A program made the translations under genes and the position numbers. 64,000 nucleotides of DNA from Brevipalpus yothersi (taxonomy: Eukaryota; Arthropoda; Arachnida; Trombidiformes; Tenuipalpidae), in assembly GCA_003956705.1 (NCBI GenBank), contig QZCP01000668.1, forward strand, positions 62,001-126,000, written 5' to 3'. Below, one piece after another: positions 20,038 through 32,118 of this stretch. Numbering within the stretch: position 1 is the first letter of the stretch; the number at the start of each line of letters is the position of its first letter. Below the pieces are notes generated by a model. The model ran no database searches. It was not told where the DNA came from and saw only the letters and a program-made list of their open reading frames with translations.

Positions 20038-22792
20038 ATGACTATTCACCACTTGAGTTCAGGAATAAAGTGTGGAGAGACTCGATGATATGGAAAAATT
20101 CGTGATCAAGTTCAGTATAGGTTGGGATCCTTTTTTATTTTCTCTCTCTCTCCTTCCGTATTCTAGTCTCATGAGGAATCGATTTTCATAGGTCTGATGG
20201 TATCGAATTTATGATGAATCCCATTTCGTGCATTTATCATCTAAAATTATTGGTGATAGTCTATGTATGAATCGAAACTGAGATCTTGATGAGTTCATCG
20301 ATCTATCAACACTCCTTCTCAAGTTACTCAGCTGATCACACCGGAATTCATGAGCTTAAACTACCTGATCTAGTCTTTCATGATAATCAGAAGCGTTTTG
20401 AGTGAATAGATTTTTTTTAGAATATTGGCTGCTACTCGTGATAATCGATTAAAATCAGGAATCTTGACTTCAGCCGAGAGATGATGACCCATTGAGCTAT
20501 GAATGACATGTGGATAGTCTTTTCAAATCGTGTAGCGATTCAAGAAAATTTGTTTCACCTCTCTTTGATCTTTATCGTATCTTTTCTAAGAGGATTAAGT
20601 GATCAACACTTCCAGAGTGGATCAATCATAAATTCAAGAGTGTATATATCAAATATGAGCATTCAATAAAGAAGTTTGAGTTGTCATCTCTATAAGATCA
20701 TCACAGCTGTCATTATGATGAATTATTCATTCATGCATCTATATCGTGGAATATTCACTGTTGAGATAATTTAAATTTATTTTGAAAATTAAAAAAAAAC
20801 ATTCTGCATATATTCATAAATTTGGAGTGGAAAATCACTTATTCCGTGTGTATCAAATTTCCGATCTGATTCAAATTTTCAAAAGAACAGTTTTAATCGA
20901 TGACCTGATCTGAATGTGGAGCTAAGTATTAAATTATTCCTACAAATGACAGTCAAGGAATAGCGGAAGAATTTCTTTACTCTTCTCAGTCCATCTTCTC
21001 ATTATCTTCTGGTAATTTAATTCTACAGAAAATTTGTATCCTTCAGAACGGGAATGACAAAAAAATTATCCTATAATTAGATCAGATGTAAAATCTCAGA
21101 GAATAAGGTAAAATATTTTTCTTACATCAAAGTCTCATCATATTTACCGCAAATATTCCATCTGATTTTTGAGTATGATTTGTATTATAATCATCGTAAT
21201 TTCAGTAAAATCGAATCAACAAATGCAAATAAGAATATTCGAAAAACATCTCAAAAACTGTTCGATAGCTAGCACAGGTGTCGCTAGCTTGCTGAGAGTA
21301 CTTGGAATGTTCGAACTTTCTTCCCTTTCAATCTGGACAGACCGTTAGGTTCAGATCATGATGTGATGATCGAAACTTTTCTCTGAGTAACCAAGAAAAA
21401 AACAGTATACGTGTTATTTTGGTGGCTGGCGATGGTGATATTATCAATGATTAATCGGAAAACAACAGCTTGAAGCGAAAAGTCGAGATTAATTCCTGAG
21501 ATCATAGCTATCGGCTGAGTTATGAGACATTTAAATTTGATTCTTATTTTTCTTGACATGTAGTTTATATTTGATCATGTGTAATGAACCTAAATTCCAA
21601 CTGCATTATTCGGATTAATGCAGAAAAAAGACTAAAAAGTGAAAAACCAATCACTTTGATTCAAAATCAAATGAACATTCGATACATTCGTAAAAAGATT
21701 AGAATCTGCTTGCTTTTTGGATATAGCTATTTCGATTTTGACTCAGAGCATTTCCAAAAATGTCGAAAAAGGACATTTGAATGATCATTCAAATTTCGTC
21801 ATCAATATGTCTGATCATTTACATGAGAGGTTAAAATTTTCGATTATGCACTATTACGTTGAAGCAAGAGGAACAATTCGATTTAAAAATATTTCAGAAT
21901 ATATGAATCAAGGATGGACAAATGCTTCCTTTCTTGTAGGATTTTTGATGGTTAATGTAATCTAGTGAAATGATCTTCTCTTTATCGATTCATATTCTTT
22001 GGGCCTCAAAATTTTTTGGAAGCTGATGAAGGAGCTCGTTATTCTATTCATTTATGTTTGGAGGGACTCATTTTGCATTCAACTTTTTTTTCATGAATGA
22101 ACAATAAATCAAATTATGTGGAGCTCAAGCTTTTCTGATGATATTCACTCGATTATCAGCAATTTAGCAGCCTCAAAAACTCACCCTAAAAGTGTTTGAT
22201 CCCAATTTTCTCTCTCTCTCCCAATAAAATGATAATTTTTGCTTATCAAAAATTGTTTTGTTCCTTTTCTTTTTTGATTCTAATTTTTTTTCAAGTTCAA
22301 ACGTGAGTGGAACTCACCTTTTGTCCTTCAAAAAGGAGTGAAAAAAAGAAACTATTCAAAAAATGTAACATCGATCTGAATTTATCGAATAAATATTGAT
22401 TTCAATCGCATTCTTTATCGAAGACCAAGATAAGATTGGTCATAAGTGGCATTGATTGTGAATAAATTAACTATTGGAGTGGCTAATGATTATGGGTGGA
22501 GGAGTGATTCAATTATTTTTTCTATCCCTCTCTCTCTCTCTCTTTTTCCAAAATGATCCAAAAATTCTTGGAACTTTCTTTACGAGCTCTCACCCAGGGT
22601 GTTGGTTACATGAGAAGGCCTCATAGGCCTTGACAGTTGGCTTCAACAGAAAAAGTAGGAAATTTTTAACTGAGGCCATTCCATGTGTACAAGTGTATGT
22701 GTTTGTGGGTCCTTTTATTTTGGGCAAAAAAAAAGGCAACACTACTTATACCAATAATAATAATGATGATGATGTCCCAAGTGATTTGCATT
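18074..22792. other. 4.7-kb intergenic region, no gene recognised
   Basis: Lies upstream of the choline-transporter-like gene and downstream of the acid phosphatase. Contains a short GAT run near 18137-18155, CACATA-rich low complexity near 18946-19012 and a CT array at 19990-20035. Reading frames up to about 117 codons have no recognisable domains and biased composition. No RNA gene could be supported. Confidence 0.55.
19990..20035. repeat. (CT)n microsatellite
   Basis: About 23 CT units in otherwise unannotated intergenic sequence. Confidence 0.95.
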
Positions 22793-25170
22793 TTATTTTC
22801 TTCTCCTTGGCCAATCCTTCATTATCCAAAAATCATCAGCAACTTGGACTGATTGATCGTGCTAGTAGAGAGAGAAAATCAAAAACACAATAAATGGGAA
22901 TAAAATTTTGATCGAATATATTTTAATTGATGAAAATTTTCTATCAATCTTACCTCATTGATCGAAATATATTCGATATGCAAATGAGTTTTGTTTACAC
23001 CAGTCAATTGGACAAAACCGTATTTTGAGATTCTTTTTGCACTCCATTCTCCTGGATTAGCCGAAAATCCATTCAATCCTTCAGGTCCTCCCTGATAATA
23101 TCAACAATGGGTAAATTTCGTTTCAATAAATTTTATACACATGTATATATCGAGTACTCACAGCTGCTCCACTGATTATATGAACAGTAGCTCCAGGGTT
23201 TGTATAAGGATTTTGAGTGGTACCATTATGAACTTTATAATCATACAGAGGCCATGATCGCTCATAGAGATGTTCATGACCCCAGAATGAGATATCAACA
23301 TCGTATTGATGAAAGAGGTCTTCAATTCCGGGTGCTCCAAACGAAGGAAAACCTTTACGAAGCTGTATAAGATGGTGAAAAAAGTTATCTCGTTTAACAC
23401 AAAAAAAGTGATACCGTTATCCAGTGACCATCCTCCCTCTCACATCATTTACTGGGTCACACATATCATGATAAACATTTGAGTTCAGGAACTTACTCGA
23501 CAGTCAACCTCAAGACAGTCCTCTTGTGGCTTATCACCACTACAATACATAGGCCGATGGCCCATAGTGATAATCCATGGACGTTGAGCTCGATTTTCGG
23601 GTCTTGTGGCTTCATCAAGATCTTTTACCAGCCAATTGTATTGGGGAGTGATTCGATCGAAGCCATTGGTTTTAAGTGAATAATATGCTTCCGTTGAAAT
23701 GCTTACAACATGAATTGGTCCCATGTTGAAACTGTAGAATAGATTGGAAATATTTTCCGAGTATGGATCAATCATGGAAAATCGATTGTTGTAATGGGAA
23801 AAGTTACTGTGGAAAGAATATTTTTTTTCAAATTAAAATTGATCCAATGCTTACAAGATATGAGAGTATTTACTTGGCCATCTCATGATTTCCAGGACAA
23901 ACCATATAAGGTACATGAGCTGCAATCGGTTGAATTAGATTCATAAAATGGTCACCTCTTCGTCCACTATCATCATCGAGATCATAGGCCAAATCACCGA
24001 TATGCAGTATGGCATCAAAAAGTTGGTTCTGACTTTTCTCATGAACTTTATCCAATATTCGTGCATCCTGATCACCCATATCACCATAAATTGCCAATCG
24101 AGGACTCCAATCGGAACCATGTATCATACTGTTGAACCATAATTTATCACTCCAACTTCCACTTTCGCTTCCAACCTGATACACTAGATATTCAATCAAT
24201 AATAGTGGGAGAGAAATAAAATATATATATCATCAAATGTGACCGGAATCAATTGGAGTGTTAATCAGCACATTCCAGACGTTCGACTATACTGCCGATC
24301 AACCCTTTCATTTATGTATACTATACAAGATGATGATGGCCAGCAATTAATTTCAAATTTGACATTCTTCACTAACCATACTGTCTATTTGGTTCTAATC
24401 CATCCATGATCACTCGATGGATGAATATTTCTCGATATTCACTTTCATTGATGACAAACTTTGTGGTTAAGCCTTCTGCTGATTGTATAGTGATTTTCTC
24501 GCCCAATCCATAGCGAGCAAGTGGCCTATCGGTTGGATTCAAAGTGACCCATGTCACAAGCATTTTATTTGGACTATCTGATATTAGACAAGAAAGGAAG
24601 GAAAAAAAGACCTTAATTCGGGTGAAAGAATAAAATATAGATATACTAAATGAAAAATACATGATCTACATGATCTACGCACAATGATCATTCATGGATT
24701 ATCATGATTATTGTTATCATCAATTCAAGCCTTGAATAATCAAGCAGTAATACTGATGGTGAATTATTTGCTTCAGATTCGTGGACTGATTTTGATTGTG
24801 AATTTATATTCTGATTGAATTGCTTGTCACCTGAAACTCGAACTTCTCTCAAAGTGCTGCTACTTGAATTGATGAATTATTTTCTTTTTCAATTCATATA
24901 ATCTGATTATTGATTTGACTTACTTCCCAATGAAAGGTGAATTTGTTCAGGATATAATGGTTGGGATGATGGTGATGATAGAAAGATCAGAATACTCCAC
25001 ACTATAGTAGCGATAATGATCGTGAAGAGTGAAAATGATCCAAGAAAGATGAGTAACTTGGAAGTTGAATTAATATCTCGAAATAGTAAGCGTAATGATG
25101 ATGATGGTCGATTTTGAGGATTAAGGAGAGGTGATTTTTCTGTTTTGTATGAATCAAGTGATATTTCCAT
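22793..25170 (-). CDS. Purple acid phosphatase (ACP7-type), membrane-anchored
   Basis: Seven exons in transcript order: 24924-25170, 24377-24577, 23874-24183, 23497-23806, 23162-23362, 22954-23091, 22793-22861; total 1476 nt, 491 aa. Purple acid phosphatases are binuclear-metal enzymes that hydrolyse phosphate esters at acid pH outside the cell or in lysosomes. The N-terminal Fn3-like domain starts QIHLSLGNSPNKMLVTWVT; metal-binding blocks are all present: GDMGD (about 183), GDLAY (about 212), GNHE (about 247), GHRP (about 335) and GHEHLYER (about 384). The C-terminal GAAGGPEG and VADDFWIM blocks close the fold. Instead of a cleavable signal peptide, residues about 33-60 form a long hydrophobic segment preceded by a basic cytosolic-looking stretch, so a type II signal anchor is likely. 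The start is the first ATG (25170); an upstream in-frame TTG frame is ignored. The last exon is only 69 bp and was placed by motif and phase. Confidence 0.92.
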
Positions 25171-28100
25171 TCTAGAATGATTTTCTCTCAATATTGGGTA
25201 TTGTCAATCAGCCGAATTTAAATCTAACCAAATCAAAATCTGATTCAATCGGAAGATTTCCCTTAATTCCTAAAAATATGAATATTGAATCAAGATAAGA
25301 GAAAATAGAATTTCCAACAAGATAGGTAGTAAAGATTAGTGATAAATTTGAATATCTGTCTCAAGAATTGAAAGCAGCAGCAGATATCATTGAAAGAAAT
25401 CAAGATGACAAACCTTCGAAGATGAAAATTTGATAGAAAAACTTTCTCACAACTTCACCTCAGAATTGGCTGCACAAATGGTCAAAAATTCTTCTCATGA
25501 AGCTTCTGAGAATAGAAATAGTACTGAAATTGAACTAATTATATTTACATATAAATGTAACACTATGTGTAGGAGTATGTATAAATCGAACTATTCATAC
25601 TTCCAATAATTGATTCATGATTTAATTTAACTTTGCTGGTATCATTTTGGCTTACAATCTTTTCCATTATCTCTGTTATTTGAGCATATCATTTCCAAAA
25701 ACTTACTGATCTTACCCATAGCCGAGCCCCCGAGCACACCCACCTAAGCAAGCAATCGAGCATTTTGTGGCTGATAAAATGGAAAGAGAGAGAGAGAGAG
25801 AGAAACAATGGTTGATGGTTACACTAATAGAAAATGATACAAGATGTACCAGATTAAATGTCTTCCAATCGATGGATGATCAAAGCATGCTGAAGACTAG
25901 TTCAGACCGACAAAGTTGAGAGAGAGAGAAAAGTTTTCCTGATAAGTTTCGTTGAAGCAACTGTATGAATCTTTCGGTTAATATGAATCTTAATCTCTTG
26001 CCCTGAATCCTGGCTGATCAAGAGAGATTTCGAATAGCCATAGACAATGGAATTGTACTATGATGTTGGCAAATAGTTATAGACTGGAAAATACGAGTTG
26101 GAATCGGTTTCATGCATGAAAATGTTCTCAAATAAGGATGACGTAAGTTGATTTCACTTGAAAGTTTCTGAATATGAAATCATGTATTAATAGTTTCGAT
26201 TGATTCACACATCACAATCACACATACATTGATTGCTCATGAGATTAAGATAAAATTTTTTGAGCTGTAATGTGAAATGAAAATATTAAAGATAATATAA
26301 TCTGTGGTATGTCCAGTATCACCTTTTCAATCAGGCCTCTCTTATTGCCCACCCCATGTACACCCCTGTATTTAAATATTACGAAATATCGAATTAAAGC
26401 AGTTCTAATGTCCACCTAAACCACATCACAATTGCATCAGGCCGCAACAGTTGCCGAGGCCCGATGTCAATCACAATTGCATGTATGACTATGACCATAG
26501 GTGTGAACAGGATATGAACGTAGATGTGATTGTGTATCATAATTTCATTTGAATTAATGAAATCATGATAGCAATTTAAAAATGTACATATGTATAAACT
26601 TTTCAAGATAAGTCTACGTCATTATTTGATTAAATCTCTCTTTAACGTCAATCAACCAACTTCATCAAAAGTATTGATAGTGAGAATATCTTTACAAGTG
26701 ATCTTATTTCAATGAATACATGTTCATTAATAGTTGAATGATAAGATTAAAGTGGACTTGATGACAGGTTTCCTTGATTTATGGAATTAGGAAAGGCCAA
26801 GTGTTGATGGTTCATCTTTAATTCTACACAAGCGATCCTGAACAATTTTGGGTATGCATCGATAGACATGTATCAATAATCAATAGACAAAATAGGCTCT
26901 CTGGACATTGTGGAAACTATTTTTTCTGAACAGCTTCTATTGTGGGACCATTATAAATGATTATCTTTTAATTATCGCTCAAATTATAGTTTGATGGTAA
27001 GATTTATTGGCTTCGGAATCTCATTAATCCAGGCGCTCAAGGATCATAATGACCGTGAGAGAGTAATTTGAAAGTATAAAGTGTTGAAATTGTCTTCTAG
27101 GTGCAACTTGATCTTGATACGATATTCATCATGTTGATTCTGTAAGCATTTAAGAAAGAGCGATATGTGTATACTTGAGCAAGATAAGTGATAAAATTCC
27201 ATTCCTTCCACAATCTTCGATTTGATATGGTATTTATTTACCTTTTCCCCAAAATGTGAGAATCTATTCTTATTCTGTACACGAGACCAGGAATGGTGAA
27301 ATTTGGATCATCAGAGAGGATATTGATCATACGAATTTATTACAACAAATCATATTTCAACTTGATTCACATTCTTATGTGTCCTGTTACCATGAATATG
27401 AGCTCAAACTGGATCTCTTTTGATTCCGAAACCAAATTCTTATCCCTATCACTTTCAATATATAAACTTTAATATAAACTATAAACTTGATTAAGTTTCA
27501 AGGCTTAATTGACCAAGATGAAAATTTTGCAGAAGCAATTTGTACATCGGACTGGTTGTGAAAAATTTTTTTTGGAAATCCTCAAACTCATGAACTCACA
27601 TACAGAACTGAATCCGAATGGAAACAATATTTGATTGGTCATTAATCAAAGCCCAAATTAAAGGTGTACAAAAAGGCTTAATAGGCACACCCGAGTGTGG
27701 TTCAAGTCATGATTTTGCCTCTAGAAAGAATAAAATTTTCATATGTTACTCTAAATTATTGCCTACTTTGGTGTTGGATAATTTTTGAGCAACTTTCAGG
27801 GCAAAAATCATGATTTTTGGCTTACAAATTTTGCAAGTTCTCGGCCAATTGGTGAAACTGGGATCAATTAATGAGCTCTTTGGAAAGGAGAAATTAAACA
27901 TCTAATTCCTGCAATTATCGAGCCTTCAATAGATTGGGCTTTGTTTTAGTATTTGAATCACCTGCTCAGAAGCATCAAAGATTTCCGAATTTTCTTCCAT
28001 TAAACTTCTCCCTTAATTCCTTTATTCAATTGTAATTTTTGATTTGATTCGATTTGCTTTAACTTATGATAACTCTCATCATCATTCGCTTATGAGAGAG

Positions 28101-28789
28101 GATTTTCCCATTTTAACTTCATCCAATTCAATTCTCCTTAACTGCTCTTTTAACTCAGAAAAATATTGAAAATAAGTGTAATAAGTAGAAACTTTTAAAT
28201 GAAAATCATCAGTTTCATGTCGTTCTGCAGCAAGATAAGTCCTCAAATTGAGAAGAAAAAAAGTAGATCATTTAGTACTTTTCAGTACTTTTACAGTTAA
28301 TTTCCGGAAATCATGAATACTGATTTCCAGTAGCAAAAAGAATGATTTCCAAAATCAGCTTACTATCGGTCTTTATCAGTTTTGGGCAATCAAACGTTCA
28401 AGAGGAAGAGAGAGAGAGCATCAAAAATTGGATTAAGAGAGTTTCAATTGATCTTTATCGTCTTAAGAGATAAGTTACACTCAAGATGAATTCAGATATG
28501 TATGTATTTTAATGTTCATCGAATAGAAAAGATTTTCATTTTAATATTTGAATAATTTTTTCCTCAATGAAAGACCTTCTTGAATACATCATCATTCTCA
28601 AAAGATAGGTAAAAAGCTTCAAGTGGGCTTTGAAGATCATTGCACTGAGCCATTTGACAATGTATCCAAGAGCTCAAGTTATCATCATCATTCTTTGACT
28701 TGAACTCTTATTTATCGATCAAAATTAGCTAACAAAAGATCAACATCATATCAACACCACACTTGATTGATCCTGAAAAATGTATGTAT
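25171..28789. other. 3.6-kb intergenic region, no gene recognised
   Basis: AT-rich sequence with only short reading frames (the longest about 70 codons) and short GA runs near 25790 and 25920. No domain, tRNA or repeat family recognised by eye. Confidence 0.55.
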
Positions 28790-29706
28790 TCATTGGAGAA
28801 CTTCAATTTCCATATCAGCATTTTCAGTCCACGTGTCACTAATTACAATCGGCAAGATTGGCTTGTCCTGGGCATCGGTGGGAACTGCTTCAATTGATCG
28901 GACAATATCCATTCCTTCGATAACTTTACCAAAAACGGTATGCTTTCCATCCAGCCAACTGGTGGACACAGTTGTGATGAAAAATTGTGATCCATTTGTG
29001 TCCTTACCAGCATTGGCCATACTAATCAAACCTGGCTCAGTGTGTCGTAGCTCAAAATTTTCATCAGGAAAATATTTTCCATATATCGATATGGCTCCAC
29101 GACCATCATGATCCGTTATATCGCCACCCTGTATCATGAAACCAGGTATAACTCGATGGAATTTGCTACCTTTGAAATTGAGTCCCTTGAAGCCCTGTCG
29201 ACTGGCCAGTATGGCAAAATTTTCGACAGTTTTTGGTGTTGCATCACCAAAAAGTCCAATCTTTATTATACCAGCAGGACTATCATCAATGGTCACATTG
29301 AAGATTGCCACTTTGGTAACCTTTACTTTGAGAGCCTTTAGTGGTTGACCGTCGAATAAGTTGGATAGTAAATGAAAGAGAGAGAGAGAGACAAAAGAGG
29401 AACACAATTTAATTGCTAGTCAAATTATCAGTCTTCCTTAAACACTTGCTACACTCTTTCTCTATCTCTCTTCTTCGGTCGTTGAGCAATGAACTGGCCT
29501 CCATTATCATTCATGCCTGTTTGACCGTGGCCGTAAAATTGGTCATCGATGGAGGAGGAGAAATACACATGCTAATCGATGTATGGAATGGTACATATGC
29601 ACTGAGACAGTAGCGAACTTACCTCAGTCGATGTTGTGCATGATGAGATTACAATTAAGGCCACACTTAGGGTGAACATCGATATCGACGGACAAACTGT
29701 TTTCAT
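28790..29706 (-). CDS. Secreted cyclophilin (peptidyl-prolyl cis-trans isomerase)
   Basis: Exon 1 29623-29706 encodes a signal peptide (28 codons, hydrophobic core SVALIVISSC); a 287-bp intron; exon 2 28790-29335 carries the whole enzyme; 209 aa. Cyclophilins isomerise Xaa-Pro bonds and bind cyclosporin A. The active-site signature FHRVIPGFMIQGGD is intact, as are FFITTVSTSWLDGKH (including the cyclosporin-contact Trp) and the TPKTVENF helix. The layout resembles ER cyclophilin B, with a TKVAIFNVTIDD-type first strand. The C-terminus (ENADMEIEVLQ) has no KDEL-like or AIAKE-type retention tail, so secretion rather than ER retention is inferred. The upstream in-frame extension of exon 2 (to 29407) is intronic: it contains the GA-derived pyrimidine tract before the acceptor at 29336. 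Confidence 0.93.
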
Positions 29707-30469
29707 GATTGTACTTTCTCTCTTTCTCTCTCTCTTACGCGACGGTAATCACCTTTTGTTTAACTCAACACACACAGTAGTTACCAGTGATGATGGTTAG
29801 TGTTCATGCGATGCCCGAAAGTGAAATGTTTATGCAAATTTTACTCGCCAAGAAAGCTGAAAATTGTAGCCAAAATTGAGTAGAAAAACATGGCGTAATT
29901 CAATGGTTTATCCATCTTCGGATGTTGGCTTATTTGATCTATTTTTAGACCTTTTTTCAAAGCTTCCTGACTTTTGGTTGCTCTCTACCGTCCAAACATC
30001 TTGGAAAAGTGTTTTCTGTCCATAGAAACCGTTAGGAAGAGAGAAAAAGAGGGGATGAAGTAGGAGAGGCAAATTCCAATGAAACTGAGGAATTTTCTGC
30101 TCCTCTCTCTCCCTTCACTCCAGTACAGAAGATATTCAATCTTTTTTTCTTTCCACGATTTATCCTTCCTGATGGCAAAAAGTCGAGCTTCCATATACTA
30201 ATCAGATGATAAGAGCTTGATTTTTTCTTATGATTATGATGATAAATTCATAAAACATGACAAGCGCAATGAAAACGTAGGAACAGCTAAAGAATTTATA
30301 ATTTTTTTCCCAGAACGAAGTTCACCATCAAGTGTTGAAATTATTATTATTATTATTATTTATTTAAACAAAAGGTCCATTAGATTCATCATTTAAGTGG
30401 CCTAAAGTTCAGGTCCTATGATGATAAAGATGTGGAAAGACAAGTAGAGGTAGAAAGAGATAGAAAGAA

Positions 30470-30470
<1 letters not shown>

Positions 30471-30539
<69 letters not shown>
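30471..30539. repeat. (GA)n microsatellite
   Basis: About 34 GA units, the longest complete array in the window. Confidence 0.95.
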
Positions 30540-30542
<3 letters not shown>

Positions 30543-31085
30543 GAAGAGGCGGATAAATGATCTACAGATGATTTGAAGGTTTCCATTGTGCACCACCAAA
30601 TTTTTGTGTGTGCACTTGAACATTTGTATGGGCGAACTTGACCAGATTATTTAGATTATTCATTTTTCGAAAAGTAACCATTTGACAACATTTTCTTGCC
30701 CTCTTCGCTCGATTACCGTTCTATTTGGCCACTTATTATGATGATGATCGCCCAGAACTCGCATGGCCTTTTTATTTCTCCTACTACTATAACTACTATT
30801 ACTACTACTGCTACCACTTCTGATGTACCCTTAGGCTAATGATGATCACTATTCTTTATCTCTATCACTCTTGTTCTTAATTATTCATCCGTTGATCAAC
30901 TTCTCCTTCCTTTCCACTACTCTTTCATTCTCTCTCACTATTTTCTCCCATACAATTCCCTATCTCACTTTGGACACCATTTCAACCGGATCATGATGTA
31001 TCTAAATCGTCTGATTGGCAAGTCCAAGACTGATAATGTATCTCTTTCATAATAATTGAAACAATTTTCCATTGTGTCCTTTTTC

Positions 31086-31089
<4 letters not shown>

Positions 31090-31140
<51 letters not shown>

Positions 31141-32057
31141 NNNNNNNNNNNNNNNNNNNNNNNNNNNNNNNNNNNNNNNNNNNNNNNNNNNNNNNNNNNN
31201 NNNNNNNNNNNNNNNNNNNNNNNNNNNNNNNNNNNNNNNNNNNNNNNNNNNNNNNNNNNNNNNNNNNNNNNNNNNNNNNNNNNNNNNNNNNNNNNNNNNN
31301 NNNNNNNNNNNNNNNNNNNNNNNNNNNNNNNNNNNNNNNNNNNNNNNNNNNNNNNNNNNNNNNNNNNNNNNNNNNNNNNNNNNNNNNNNNNNNNNNNNNN
31401 NNNNNNNNNNNNNNNNNNNNNNNNNNNNNNNNNNNNNNNNNNNNNNNNNNNNNNNNNNNNNNNNNNNNNNNNNNNNNNNNNNNNNNNNNNNNNNNNNNNN
31501 NNNNNNNNNNNNNNNNNNNNNNNNNNNNNNNNNNNNNNNNNNNNNNNNNNNNNNNNNNNNNNNNNNNNNNNNNNNNNNNNNNNNNNNNNNNNNNNNNNNN
31601 NNNNNNNNNNNNNNNNNNNNNNNNNNNNNNNNNNNNNNNNNNNNNNNNNNNNNNNNNNNNNNNNNNNNNNNNNNNNNNNNNNNNNNNNNNNNNNNNNNNN
31701 NNNNNNNNNNNNNNNNNNNNNNNNNNNNNNNNNNNNNNNNNNNNNNNNNNNNNNNNNNNNNNNNNNNNNNNNNNNNNNNNNNNNNNNNNNNNNNNNNNNN
31801 NNNNNNNNNNNNNNNNNNNNNNNNNNNNNNNNNNNNNNNNNNNNNNNNNNNNNNNNNNNNNNNNNNNNNNNNNNNNNNNNNNNNNNNNNNNNNNNNNNNN
31901 NNNNNNNNNNNNNNNNNNNNNNNNNNNNNNNNNNNNNNNNNNNNNNNNNNNNNNNNNNNNNNNNNNNNNNNNNNNNNNNNNNNNNNNNNNNNNNNNNNNN
32001 NNNNNNNNNNNNNNNNNNNNNNNNNNNNNNNNNNNNNNNNNNNNNNNNNNNNNNNCT

Positions 32058-32115
<58 letters not shown>
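31090..32115. repeat. (CT)n array interrupted by an assembly gap
   Basis: CT repeats run into the gap from the left (31090-31140) and out of it on the right (32061-32115) in the same orientation. One expanded or complex CT locus that broke the assembly is the simplest reading. Any protein frame crossing it is an artefact. Confidence 0.9.
31141..32055. other. Assembly gap (N)
   Basis: 915 undetermined bases. The non-round length suggests an estimated rather than placeholder gap size. Content unknown. Confidence 1.
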
Positions 32116-32118
<3 letters not shown>

